A DNA stretch of 13,213 nt from NCBI GenBank assembly GCA_947629965.1, contig CANRFS010000028.1, forward strand, positions 1 through 13,213, read 5' to 3'. Made by a program: the position numbers and the translations under genes. Shown here one piece after another: positions 1 to 7,038 of the stretch. The DNA comes from an uncultured Clostridia bacterium. Lineage in GTDB: Bacteria; Bacillota; Clostridia; TANB77; CAG-508. Below the pieces are notes generated by a model. The model had not been told where the DNA came from. It made no database searches and worked only from the letters and a program-made list of their open reading frames with translations. The stretch's first letter is position 1. Each line of letters starts with the position of its first letter.

Positions 1-95
1 TCATCTGTTTTATTTTCTTTTTTCTCTCCATTCTCAGTTTTATTTTGTTCTAATTCTTCTTTTTCTTGTAAATTTTCTTTTTTTTCTTCTGACAT
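1..95 (-). CDS. grpE: GrpE nucleotide exchange factor, N-terminal fragment
   Basis: Only the first 31 codons are inside the window; the gene continues past the left edge. The ATG at 95-93 has an ideal AGGAGG at 101-106 with a 5-base gap, and this site overlaps the hrcA stop codon, so the two genes are translationally linked. The visible peptide begins MSEEKKENLQEKEELEQ and is almost entirely Glu, Lys, Asn and Gln, which is how the disordered acidic head of GrpE normally looks. The family-defining part is not visible. GrpE releases ADP from DnaK in the cytosolic Hsp70 cycle, and the order hrcA-grpE-dnaK-dnaJ is the standard heat-shock operon of Bacillota. The assignment therefore rests mainly on gene order. 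Confidence 0.82.
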   Translation of the reverse strand, partial: MSEEKKENLQEKEELEQNKTENGEKKENKTD

Positions 96-104
96 TTTAT
101 CCTC

Positions 105-1112
105 CTAACCTTCCCCATTTAATCTTTTACTAATATATTTCATTATAGAAATTACTTTTGAATAATCCATCCTTTTTGGGCCTATAATTCCAATAGTTCC
201 TAAATCTTTTCCACCTACTGTATGTTTAAAAGTTACTATACTCAAATCTTTAAGTTCTTCTTTTTCATTTTCTTCTCCGATATACACATTTATATCTTTT
301 GCAAGTCCTGAATTTAAAACTTCTAGCATTTCTTCTTTAGTATCTAGTATACTTAAAAAATTTCTAGCAGTATCAATCTTTTTGAATTCAGGAAAGTCAA
401 ATACATTGTTTGCACCTTTTAAATATATTTTATCTGATTCTTCTATTGCCTTGTTCATTTGTTGAATTATTGGCTTTATAACATTTACCTGATCGCTCAT
501 AGTTGATAAAATATATTCTTCCATAGGCTTATCTATTTTCTCTAAAGGCTTGCCTCTTAACTTATTGTTAAACGTAAAATTTAATCCTTCTACTTGATTT
601 TGATTTATATCTTCGTCATACTTAATTATTGTTTCTTTGATAGCACCATTTTCTGTAAGTATAACTGCCATTAACATTCTTTCACCTAAAAGAACAAATT
701 TTATATCTTTTATTAAATTATTACTTGAATTTGGCCCTATAGCAACTGTTGCGTAATGTGTTATATCAGAAATAGTATTTGTCGTAATTTTAGTTAAATC
801 TTCTATTTCGTTTACTTTTGTTTCTAACTGCGATTTTATATATTGTACTTCTTCTAAACTAATATTTTCGTCATTTAGAAGTTCATCTACATAGAATCTA
901 TATCCTTTGACAGAAGGAATTCTACCTGCTGAGGTGTGAGGTTTTTCTAGATATCCTTCATGTTCAAGCTCTGCCATATCATTTCTTATTGTTGCACTAC
1001 TAAACCCTAAATTATATTTTTCTACTATTGTTCCACTACTTACTGGTTCCGCTGTACTTATATACTCTTCAATTACAGCTTGCAGTACTTGTTTTTTTCT
1101 ATCATCTAACAA
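105..1112 (-). CDS. hrcA: Heat-inducible transcription repressor HrcA
   Basis: HrcA represses heat-shock operons by binding CIRCE operators and is kept active by GroEL. I place the start at TTG 1112, giving 335 residues beginning MLDDRKKQVLQAV. GAGGTG at 1119-1124 sits 6 bases upstream, and family members also begin with this helix. An in-frame TTG at 1148 would add 12 basic residues, but it has no ribosome binding site and lies about at the predicted transcription start. The N-terminal winged helix is clear: an AEPVSSGTIVEKYNL stretch, the SSATIRNDMAELEHEGYL recognition helix and the SAGRIPSVKGYRFYVDELL wing. The rest matches the usual GAF-like dimerisation region, and length is close to the family norm of about 340. 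A CIRCE-like site and promoter lie directly upstream, implying autorepression together with grpE. Confidence 0.95.
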   Translation of the reverse strand: MLDDRKKQVLQAVIEEYISTAEPVSSGTIVEKYNLGFSSATIRNDMAELEHEGYLEKPHTSAGRIPSVKGYRFYVDELLNDENISLEEVQYIKSQLETKVNEIEDLTKITTNTISDITHYATVAIGPNSSNNLIKDIKFVLLGERMLMAVILTENGAIKETIIKYDEDINQNQVEGLNFTFNNKLRGKPLEKIDKPMEEYILSTMSDQVNVIKPIIQQMNKAIEESDKIYLKGANNVFDFPEFKKIDTARNFLSILDTKEEMLEVLNSGLAKDINVYIGEENEKEELKDLSIVTFKHTVGGKDLGTIGIIGPKRMDYSKVISIMKYISKRLNGEG

Positions 1113-1156
1113 TATTTTCACCTCACGTTTAGCAGTCTTTTTTGCCAACTGCTAAT

Positions 1157-1185
1157 ATATTATACCCATTTTTAGCAATTGTCAA
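1157..1185 (-). promoter_or_regulatory. SigA-type promoter of hrcA-grpE, inside CIRCE
   Basis: A perfect -35 TTGACA (1180-1185) lies partly in the CIRCE spacer. The -10 can be read as TAATAT (1157-1162, 17-base spacing) or TATAAT (1159-1164, 15-base spacing). The transcript would begin near 1150, leaving about 38 bases of leader before the chosen TTG start. A bound HrcA dimer would cover the -35, giving direct repression. Confidence 0.75.
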
Positions 1186-1198
1186 TACAGTTTGCTAA
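1172..1198 (-). promoter_or_regulatory. Degenerate CIRCE operator (HrcA binding site)
   Basis: Two 9-base half sites, TTAGCAATT (1172-1180) and GTTTGCTAA (1190-1198), are separated by exactly 9 bases, the CIRCE 9-9-9 geometry. The outer seven bases of each half (TTAGCAA and TTGCTAA) pair perfectly. The inner CTC/GAG of the canonical TTAGCACTC-N9-GAGTGCTAA is replaced by ATT/GTT. It lies directly upstream of hrcA and overlaps that promoter, which fits autorepression. The identity is inferred from geometry and position. Confidence 0.78.
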
Positions 1199-1239
1199 AA
1201 AATTAAACAAAAGGGGCTTTCCCCTTTTGTTTAATTTTT
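1198..1239 (-). terminator. Intrinsic terminator after hemW (probably bidirectional)
   Basis: A perfect 19-base inverted repeat (arms 1198-1216 and 1221-1239, loop of 4) contains a GGGG/CCCC core flanked by A/T runs. On the minus strand it follows the hemW stop, which overlaps its base, and ends in a run of Ts shared with the first half of the CIRCE region. The plus strand also has a T-rich tail. It separates hemW transcription from the hrcA promoter. Confidence 0.9.
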
Positions 1240-2362
1240 ATATAAATTCTTCCCATACTAAATTTGCAAGGTTTACTCCTTTATTGGTTAGTTTTATATT
1301 ATCTTCGTCTATTTCAATTAAATCATTCTTTACTAATTTATTAAGGGCTTCTCTATATAAATAAATAGGATTACATGCGAATTTATTTTTAAATTCCGAT
1401 ATTTTTACTCCTTCTATTTTTCTTAAACCAAGTAGCATATATTCATTCATTGTATCTTCTTTTTCTTGTTTTTCATGTAGTATTTTACTATTTTCAGGCC
1501 AGTCGAAGTATTCATCGAAACGAATAGTATTAGAGTATCTCTTATTTTTAAAATATGAGTGTGCTCCAAGTCCAAATCCAATGTATTCTTCCTGATTCCA
1601 GCAAGCCACATTATGTTTTGATTCATATCCTGGTTTTGCAAAGTTTGATATTTCATAATGAATATATCCGTTATTCTCTAATTCTTTTTTTACTGTCCAA
1701 TACATTTTTCTTTCTTCTTCTTCAGATGGCAAATATAATTCATCATTTTTTAATTTTTCTTCTATTTTAGTTCCTTCTTCTACAATTAGTGAATAAACTG
1801 ATATATGTTCTGGTTTTAATTCCATTACTCTTTCTAAATCTTTTTCTACATCACTTAATCTCTGAACAGGAAGGCCTATCATTAAATCTACATTTATATT
1901 TTTAAATCCAATATCTCTTGCTAAATTATATCCTTCTAAAAACTTAGAATAACTATGAATTCTACCTACAAGTTTAAGTAAATCGCTTTTGGTACTTTGA
2001 AGTCCAAAGCTTATTCTATTTATTCCTGCATTAAAATAATCTTTTAATTTCTGTTCATCTATCGTTCCTGGATTTGCCTCTATTGTAATCTCTGCATTTT
2101 GTACAATATTAAATTTCTTTTTGATTAACTGCAATATTCCCACTATATATTTACTATCAATAAAAGATGGCGTTCCTCCACCAAAATATATTGTTTTTAC
2201 TATGTATTCTTTGTTATCAATTTCTGTTTTATCTATTTCTTGTTTTAATGCTTTTATATAATCTGCTATTAAATATGTTGCACCAGAAAATGATAAAAAA
2301 TCACAATAATGACATTTTCTTTTGCAAAATGGTATATGTACGTATATTCCTAATTCTTTCAT
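1238..2362 (-). CDS. hemW: Radical SAM heme chaperone HemW
   Basis: HemW is a radical-SAM family protein that binds heme and delivers it to respiratory enzymes; it was formerly annotated as oxygen-independent coproporphyrinogen oxidase-like. I start at ATG 2362 (374 residues, family about 375-380), beginning MKELGIYVHIPFC, with GAGAGG at 2369-2374. An open frame extends 27 codons further, but it translates a terminator hairpin and overlaps whiA, so it is rejected. The iron-sulfur motif CX3CX2C is at residues 13, 17 and 20, followed by aromatic-rich residues. A GGGTPS SAM-binding motif is at 61-66, and a C-terminal HemN-type winged region is present. The place just upstream of hrcA is conserved in many Bacillota. 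The single Cys after the CX2C (HemN would have CX2CXC) supports HemW over HemN. Confidence 0.93.
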   Translation of the reverse strand: MKELGIYVHIPFCKRKCHYCDFLSFSGATYLIADYIKALKQEIDKTEIDNKEYIVKTIYFGGGTPSFIDSKYIVGILQLIKKKFNIVQNAEITIEANPGTIDEQKLKDYFNAGINRISFGLQSTKSDLLKLVGRIHSYSKFLEGYNLARDIGFKNINVDLMIGLPVQRLSDVEKDLERVMELKPEHISVYSLIVEEGTKIEEKLKNDELYLPSEEEERKMYWTVKKELENNGYIHYEISNFAKPGYESKHNVACWNQEEYIGFGLGAHSYFKNKRYSNTIRFDEYFDWPENSKILHEKQEKEDTMNEYMLLGLRKIEGVKISEFKNKFACNPIYLYREALNKLVKNDLIEIDEDNIKLTNKGVNLANLVWEEFI

Positions 2363-2393
2363 ATTTATCCTCTCTATTTTATGTTTTACATTA

Positions 2394-2422
2394 GCAAAAA
2401 AGGGGACAATCCCCTTTTTTGC
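2394..2422 (-). terminator. Terminator or attenuator between whiA and hemW
   Basis: A perfect 12-base inverted repeat GCAAAAAAGGGG / CCCCTTTTTTGC (2394-2405 and 2411-2422, loop of 5) starts about 10 bases after the whiA stop. The T run is part of the stem on the minus strand. No convincing promoter fits between it and the hemW start 32 bases on, so partial read-through (attenuation) is more likely than full termination. Confidence 0.75.
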
Positions 2423-2432
2423 CGTGATTTTT

Positions 2433-3068
2433 TTATTTTTCATTTGCTATTTTAGATATTTTTTCTAATCTATGACTTACTCCCGATTTTCCTATTGGCT
2501 TTGAAAGCTTTTTGCCTAATTCTTCATATGTTAAATCTGGATTTTGCAACCTCAAATTTGCTAGTTCTTTTAAGTTATCTGGCAGAGTTTCAAATTTTTT
2601 ATTTTTCTTTAATTTTTTTATATCTTCTATTTGCTTTACTGCTGCATTAATTGTTTTATTTAAATTTGCAGTTTCACAGTTTACTAATCTATTTACATTA
2701 TTTCTAGTATCTTTTATTACTCTTATTTCTTCAAATTTAAGTACAGCTTTTGTAGCTCCAATAAGAGCTAAAAATGAAGAAATTTCTTCTCCATCTTTTA
2801 GATATAACATATAATTAGAACCTTTTTTTGTTTCTTTTATATCTATACCAAAATTTGAAATTATTTCTTTTACTTGCTCTTCCTTCTTTTTTGATTTGAA
2901 AAGAATTTCTAGGTGATACTCTTTATTAGGATCGTTTATAAAACCTTTTTTTATAAACGCTTCTCTTAAGAGCAATCTTGCAAGTTGCTCATCTTGCTGT
3001 AAATTACTATTACTATCCCACATTTTAAGTTCTAATAACTCTTCCCTTACTTCCGAAGAAAATGACAT
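2433..3068 (-). CDS. whiA: Shortened WhiA-family DNA-binding protein
   Basis: The C-terminal two thirds is clearly WhiA: residues 50-57 resemble the YHLEIF segment, and 118-140 carry the highly conserved IKDTRNNVNRLVNCETANL stretch. Residues about 160-208 form the helix-turn-helix with the GKSGVSHRLEKI recognition helix. The N-terminus keeps the MSF-SEVREEL start typical of the family. However, the protein has 211 residues against about 310-320. From recalled B. subtilis WhiA, roughly 85 residues are missing after residue 15, which is most of the first half of the degenerate LAGLIDADG-type domain. The frame is open and the start is backed by AAGGAG 7 bases upstream, so this is a compact variant, not a frameshift. 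WhiA influences cell division and chromosome segregation in Gram-positives. It starts 1 base after the upstream gene, so the two are coupled. The usual rapZ-yvcK partners are absent. Confidence 0.88.
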   Translation of the reverse strand: MSFSSEVREELLELKMWDSNSNLQQDEQLARLLLREAFIKKGFINDPNKEYHLEILFKSKKKEEQVKEIISNFGIDIKETKKGSNYMLYLKDGEEISSFLALIGATKAVLKFEEIRVIKDTRNNVNRLVNCETANLNKTINAAVKQIEDIKKLKKNKKFETLPDNLKELANLRLQNPDLTYEELGKKLSKPIGKSGVSHRLEKISKIANEK

Positions 3069-3069
3069 T

Positions 3070-3558
3070 TTAATTCTCCTTTTTCTTGAATCTATTTCTA
3101 TATTCCATTATTTGTTCTAATTCTACTCTTCCTACTTTAAACAAAATATCTTTTTCGCGTATTCTATACATTACATCTGTTTTCACAATGCTATCTTTAT
3201 TTAAATTATTAATTTCATCTTTTTTTAATAATACATTCACACTGTATTTTAATTTTTCTAAATTTGAAGATATTAGCATCGATAAATATTCTATTGGAAT
3301 TAATAAATTGTTTTCTTCAATAATAACAAATAGATGATCTTTTCCCTCTTTACCATTTTGATATTTATATTTCCTTACAAAAACTATATCTCCTATTGAA
3401 TATTTATTATATTCTTCTGATTCTTCTTTAACATAGTAATACGCATTTCCCTTGTGGTCTTCTTCTTCGACTGGAAATTCTTTGAATGCTTCTTCTAATG
3501 ATTTTACTCTTCCAGATTTTAAAGCATATTCTAAAAAATCATCTTTTTTCTTTTTCAT
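3070..3558 (-). CDS. PemK/MazF-fold protein with N-terminal extension
   Basis: Residues about 54-155 look like a PemK/MazF-type SH3-like barrel. A SIGDIVFVRKYKY start strand is followed by a charged loop with GKEGKDHLFVII, then an LSML-SSNLEKLKYSV middle and a C-terminal IVKTDVMYRIREKDI / VGRVELEQIMEYRNRF pattern matching the usual end of the fold. The expected RP dipeptide of active MazF enzymes, normally before the second strand, appears as DH, so RNase activity is doubtful. The first 50 residues (DDFLEYALKSGRVKSLEEAF then EFPVEEEDH) are helical and acidic, resembling an antitoxin tail fused in front. No separate antitoxin gene is present. The start has an excellent GAGGTGAT (3564-3571). 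It lies 40 bases after prmC and 1 base before whiA. The family call is moderate and the function unknown. Confidence 0.62.
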   Translation of the reverse strand: MKKKKDDFLEYALKSGRVKSLEEAFKEFPVEEEDHKGNAYYYVKEESEEYNKYSIGDIVFVRKYKYQNGKEGKDHLFVIIEENNLLIPIEYLSMLISSNLEKLKYSVNVLLKKDEINNLNKDSIVKTDVMYRIREKDILFKVGRVELEQIMEYRNRFKKKEN

Positions 3559-3598
3559 TAGGTATCACCTCTTTAATATAATACCATATTTTTCCAAA

Positions 3599-4501
3599 CT
3601 ATTCAATGCTTTTTTGACAATTTTTACATATTACAATTCTGTCTTTTCCTGCTAAATCTTTTTTTGAATATATATCTATATATCTTTTTGTACTTTTTAT
3701 TAGTTTTATTACATCTTCTTTTTGGTCATAACCTATTTCTAACGCTAAATATCCATTAGGTTTTAAGTATTTATATACTTCATCTATTATTCTTCTATAA
3801 ATTTTTAGTCCATCTTTTCCACCATCTAATGCAATTTTAGGTTCATTCTGAACTTCTTTATCTAGAGTTTTTATTACATCAGACTTTATGTATGGTGGAT
3901 TTGAAACTATTATATCGAATTTACCATTTATGCTTTCAAATAAATCTGATTGTATAATTTGAATTTTATTGTTTGCCCTTGTTTCTACAATATTCTTGTA
4001 ATTTCTTTCTGCCACATTTAATGCCTCTATGCTTATGTCTGATAATGTAATTTTAGAATTTTCTATATTTTTTGCAATAGAAATTCCAATTGCCCCGCTT
4101 CCAGTACAAAGATCTAGAATTTTAATATACTCGTTACTTCCATCTTTATACGAATTGTTATGTGTATTAAGATTTTTGCATATATTAATTACTTCTTCTA
4201 CCAAGATTTCTGTATCTGGCTGTGGAATTAATACATTTTCATCTACATAGAATTCTAACCCCATAAATTCTTGTTTATTTATTACATACTGCACAGGAAT
4301 TCCATTACATATTTTTTGAATATTATTTTCAAATTCATTTAATAAACTGCTATTTAATTCCTCGTTTTTGTGAATTAATATGTATTCTTTATCTTTGTCT
4401 AAAACATTTGCTAAAATTATTCTTGTCTTCATTATTGGCTCATTTATTTTATTTTCTTTTAATAACTTAACTGCGTATTCTAAAGATTCTTTTATATTCA
4501 T
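3599..4501 (-). CDS. prmC: Peptide chain release factor N5-glutamine methyltransferase PrmC
   Basis: PrmC methylates the GGQ glutamine of release factors RF1 and RF2 in the cytosol using SAM. At 300 residues it is near the family length of about 280-290. The N-terminal helical domain carries the G-PVQYVINKQEFMGLEFYV region (67-86) and the LIPQPDTEILVEE motif (91-103), with Gln in place of the common Arg. The SAM-binding motif I is LDLCTGSGAIGIS (129-141). The catalytic NPPYI (201-205) is intact, and the LEIGYDQ motif lies near the end. The ATG at 4501 has AAGG 7 bases upstream. prfA, its frequent partner, is not adjacent. It heads the prmC, PemK-like, whiA, hemW group, all closely spaced on one strand. 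A terminator just upstream separates it from the envelope operon. Confidence 0.95.
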   Translation of the reverse strand: MNIKESLEYAVKLLKENKINEPIMKTRIILANVLDKDKEYILIHKNEELNSSLLNEFENNIQKICNGIPVQYVINKQEFMGLEFYVDENVLIPQPDTEILVEEVINICKNLNTHNNSYKDGSNEYIKILDLCTGSGAIGISIAKNIENSKITLSDISIEALNVAERNYKNIVETRANNKIQIIQSDLFESINGKFDIIVSNPPYIKSDVIKTLDKEVQNEPKIALDGGKDGLKIYRRIIDEVYKYLKPNGYLALEIGYDQKEDVIKLIKSTKRYIDIYSKKDLAGKDRIVICKNCQKSIE

Positions 4502-4546
4502 TTTTATACCTTATCTCTTATTTTATTTACATTATCTTAACACAAA

Positions 4547-4574
4547 AAGGAAGTAAATGCAATTTTACTTCCTT
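4547..4574 (-). terminator. Terminator of the envelope-protein operon
   Basis: Perfect 11-base inverted repeat AAGGAAGTAAA / TTTACTTCCTT (4547-4557 and 4564-4574, loop of 6). On the minus strand the stem ends in a run of five Ts. It lies about 65 bases after the stop at 4641 and before prmC, so it closes the five-gene operon. Confidence 0.85.
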
Positions 4575-4640
4575 AATTCCAATTGAATTTATTGACAATA
4601 CAATATTATACTTTTAATTCTTAAGTAGATTATTACTTGA

Positions 4641-5333
4641 CTAATTCATTGTATTAAAAATCCATATAAAAAATCCAACCATCATGCAAATCAATGCACA
4701 AAAAATGATCCACATAACTATTTGTTCATTTTTATTTTTCTTATTTAAAAAATCATCAATTTCTTTTTCTTCTTGTTTAGTTCTAATATCCTTATATTCC
4801 GATAATAAAACATTTGACTCTTTTACACCTTCTATTGGTTCTCCACCTTTCAAAAAAATATTAATAAATTCTATTATGTTATCTTTATTCATATATTCGA
4901 ATTTTAAAAAAGGTGTTTTCAAAAAATAATCTATTTGAAGATATCTTATCATTTTTCCTTTTTTATATTTTATTTCTAAAAAATAACGTTTAACATTATC
5001 TTTATCCCACCACCATTTACTCTGTATATCAAGCAAATCTCTATATGGAATATTATACTTAAATATCCATCTTTTTATAAATAATGTATCATTTCCAGTT
5101 TTTATAGTCCAATCAATGTTATATAAAATGAAACAAAAAAATACCAACCAAACTATTAAACATGGATACAATGATGGTTTACCAATATGATTATCATTTA
5201 CATTAAATAATAATATAGCCCATATAATCATACATAGTATTAGTATAAAAAATATACATTGTATTTTTACTTGTTTTCTAGAACTTTGCATTTGCATATC
5301 TACATCTTTATATTTTCTTATAATATTATTCAT
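4641..5333 (-). CDS. Three-helix membrane protein, unknown function
   Basis: This 230-residue protein is not recognised. It has a short charged N-terminus, then two hydrophobic helices at about 23-43 and 54-73, a folded region of alternating strands (about 80-165) and a third helix at about 205-226 at the C-terminus. The middle region contains QSKWWWDKD and paired basic and aromatic strands. The two-helix hairpin followed by a beta-rich domain resembles bacterial PH-domain membrane proteins, but this is only an architectural impression. A Lys/Glu-rich linker (about 180-203) precedes the last helix. AGGTGA lies 5-6 bases before the ATG. It is the last gene of the operon, 60 bases after its neighbour, and a strong terminator follows. 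Confidence 0.78.
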   Translation of the reverse strand: MNNIIRKYKDVDMQMQSSRKQVKIQCIFFILILCMIIWAILLFNVNDNHIGKPSLYPCLIVWLVFFCFILYNIDWTIKTGNDTLFIKRWIFKYNIPYRDLLDIQSKWWWDKDNVKRYFLEIKYKKGKMIRYLQIDYFLKTPFLKFEYMNKDNIIEFINIFLKGGEPIEGVKESNVLLSEYKDIRTKQEEKEIDDFLNKKNKNEQIVMWIIFCALICMMVGFFIWIFNTMN

Positions 5334-5393
5334 TATTTCACCTAAAATTTTATATTTTTAATTACTTCATTACTAATATACAAAAGATAACAT

Positions 5394-5975
5394 CTATTCA
5401 TCTATTGTATATTTTAAAATATTTTTCTTTTCTAATGGCAGAACTCCAAGATAAACAGCTAACAATCCAATTTCTAGTAGAGCTAAGGATCCGTACAACT
5501 TAACTTTAGCATCAGATATTGCCTTTTCCTTTTTATTTTTATACTCTACCATTTCTTCATCATCATATAAATATGATGCATATCTATCACTCATTGCTAA
5601 CCCAATACTAGAATTAATCTCTTTATCAAATTCAGTTTTTACTTTTTTATAATTATAAATTGCAGTTAAAATACAAAGAACAACTGTAAAAATAATTAAA
5701 TTCTTCATTACTTTTGAAACTTCATTAGTATGAATTGTCATTTTTTTAAATGCAGATTTTGTACTAAATTTCCAAACTATATATGCTGTGATGCCTTGCA
5801 ATATTATTGACAATACAGAATTAAGTAATATAGATTTACTATATTCAGATAATATTGCAAATATCAAGCTATATAATAATCCAAAAAGAAATCCATATAA
5901 TATAAATCCTCCTATTAACTCTCCTGTTATTTTTCCTGTTGTTACAACTTTTCTTTCTAACCTTTTTTCCTCCAT
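5394..5975 (-). CDS. Four-helix membrane protein, unknown function
   Basis: I do not recognise this 193-residue protein. The start is ATG 5975 because AAGGAG lies at 5982-5987; a frame 8 codons longer begins upstream of that site without support. Hydrophobic helices are predicted at about 20-42, 49-69, 91-109 and 160-181, joined by basic loops. Between helices 3 and 4 is a polar stretch of about 50 residues with an EINSS-GLAMSDRYASYLYDDEEM segment. By the positive-inside rule the Lys/Arg-rich N-terminus and the loop near 69-90 are cytosolic, which places the 110-160 segment outside if every helix crosses. The gene follows the small peptide ORF by about 57 bases. The context suggests a membrane partner for the secreted and wall-anchored proteins of this operon. 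No enzyme motif is visible. Confidence 0.78.
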   Translation of the reverse strand: MEEKRLERKVVTTGKITGELIGGFILYGFLFGLLYSLIFAILSEYSKSILLNSVLSIILQGITAYIVWKFSTKSAFKKMTIHTNEVSKVMKNLIIFTVVLCILTAIYNYKKVKTEFDKEINSSIGLAMSDRYASYLYDDEEMVEYKNKKEKAISDAKVKLYGSLALLEIGLLAVYLGVLPLEKKNILKYTIDE

Positions 5976-6032
5976 TTTTAACTCCTTTCTTTTCCACAAT
6001 AATAATAAAAAATTGATTTAACATTTTTACCA

Positions 6033-6119
6033 TTATATAGATAAAGTATATAATACTCCTAATACTATACCAAATATTTTAGTCCATTTAATTTTCTTAT
6101 CAAATTTTTCCTTTGTCAC
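6033..6119 (-). CDS. Candidate 28-residue membrane peptide
   Basis: A GTG-initiated frame (MTKEKFDKKIKWTKIFGIVL, then GVLYTLSI) has AAAGGAG with a 7-base gap at the right place. It lies between the stop at 6141 and the next gene. Nine charged or polar residues precede one hydrophobic helix (about 12-28), so it would insert in the membrane with the N-terminus inside. It is in the same operon and orientation as four envelope genes. Evidence is limited to the ribosome binding site, position and peptide character. It could also be a decayed remnant of a longer gene. Confidence 0.5.
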   Translation of the reverse strand: MTKEKFDKKIKWTKIFGIVLGVLYTLSI

Positions 6120-6140
6120 TCTTATTCTCCTTTTTTACTT

Positions 6141-7025
6141 TTATCTAACTTCTATTATAAGTCCTAATGGAGTTATTTCCCATGTTCCAACATTTTCTAC
6201 AACTACTGTCCATCCAAAAACTTCATTGCCTGAAATAGTATATTTTTCTTTTAATTCAACAGCACTAAAAGCTGCATCTATATAATTTTTTAAGCTGTCA
6301 CTATCTGTTATTTCGTCATTTTCACCCTTAGCAGTTGAAACTGCTATATCTAGTCCAGTTTTTACAAATATTTTCTTTTGTCGTGTTTCTTCATCACTTT
6401 GAGTTGCTGGTGTTGTTATATTAGCATATGAATTGTCATCTAAATTATCAACAGTTTTTAAAATTTCAATTACACTATTTTCTTCTGCTTTTGTTAAAGA
6501 ATTATTTGATATTACGAAAATTATAATACCTGTATTTTCTTCTAAATCCAATATCATATATGTTCTAGTATAATAATTTGCACCTGTTTCCCAAAAGCAA
6601 TAATATGCATTATCCTTCAATTCTTTAAACCCTTTGCTTTGTCTTTCTATTGACATTCCATAAGATGAATAATAATTTTCATAATAGTCTATTGTATCAT
6701 TATAAAATTTTTCTCTGCCATTGCTGTTAGAATAATCATATATTCCATCATCTAATTTATCTTTTCCAAAAGCAAATATTGATATACTTTCATCTTTGTT
6801 TGATATAGCCTTTACTTTTTGATCGCCTAGCATATAATATCCTTCTTGCCACTCATTTCCATATGTAAAATTCACATTATTGTAAGAATATGTTTTTTTT
6901 GTGTCTATTTCACTACTTACAGTAGTTTTAGAAGCTGAATTAAGTATATGCCAACCTAGGTATGCTAATATAAAAAATATAGTTATTATAGTAATTAATA
7001 TTATTAATTGTATACTTCTTTTCAT
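6141..7025 (-). CDS. Signal-anchored extracellular protein, unknown function
   Basis: This 294-residue protein has a positively charged start (MKRS) and one long hydrophobic helix at about 5-28, with no obvious signal peptidase site. It is therefore probably anchored in the membrane with the rest outside. The extracellular part falls into two sections: about 45-195, rich in Tyr and beta strand (YSYNNVNFTYGNEWQEGYY), and about 225-294, ending VFGWTVVVENVGTWEITPLG. A Ser/Thr/Asp/Glu-rich linker (about 196-222) joins them. There is no cysteine pair or catalytic motif that I can name. GGGGG lies about 7 bases before the ATG. It begins 13 bases after the LPxTG gene stops, so the two are co-transcribed and probably act together at the cell surface. 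Function is unknown. Confidence 0.8.
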   Translation of the reverse strand: MKRSIQLIILITIITIFFILAYLGWHILNSASKTTVSSEIDTKKTYSYNNVNFTYGNEWQEGYYMLGDQKVKAISNKDESISIFAFGKDKLDDGIYDYSNSNGREKFYNDTIDYYENYYSSYGMSIERQSKGFKELKDNAYYCFWETGANYYTRTYMILDLEENTGIIIFVISNNSLTKAEENSVIEILKTVDNLDDNSYANITTPATQSDEETRQKKIFVKTGLDIAVSTAKGENDEITDSDSLKNYIDAAFSAVELKEKYTISGNEVFGWTVVVENVGTWEITPLGLIIEVR

Positions 7026-7038
7026 TTGTATTTTCCCC

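Noticed and set aside
1113..1148. 12-codon N-terminal extension of HrcA from TTG 1148
   Set aside because: No ribosome binding site, it would start 2 bases from the predicted transcript start, and family members begin at the position given by TTG 1112.
1179..1364. Plus-strand frame over the CIRCE, terminator and hemW end
   Set aside because: It crosses a strong terminator and lies antisense to hemW; it has no ribosome binding site.
2363..2443. 27-codon N-terminal extension of HemW
   Set aside because: It translates through the whiA terminator hairpin and overlaps the whiA end. The ATG at 2362 has a good ribosome binding site and gives the normal family start.
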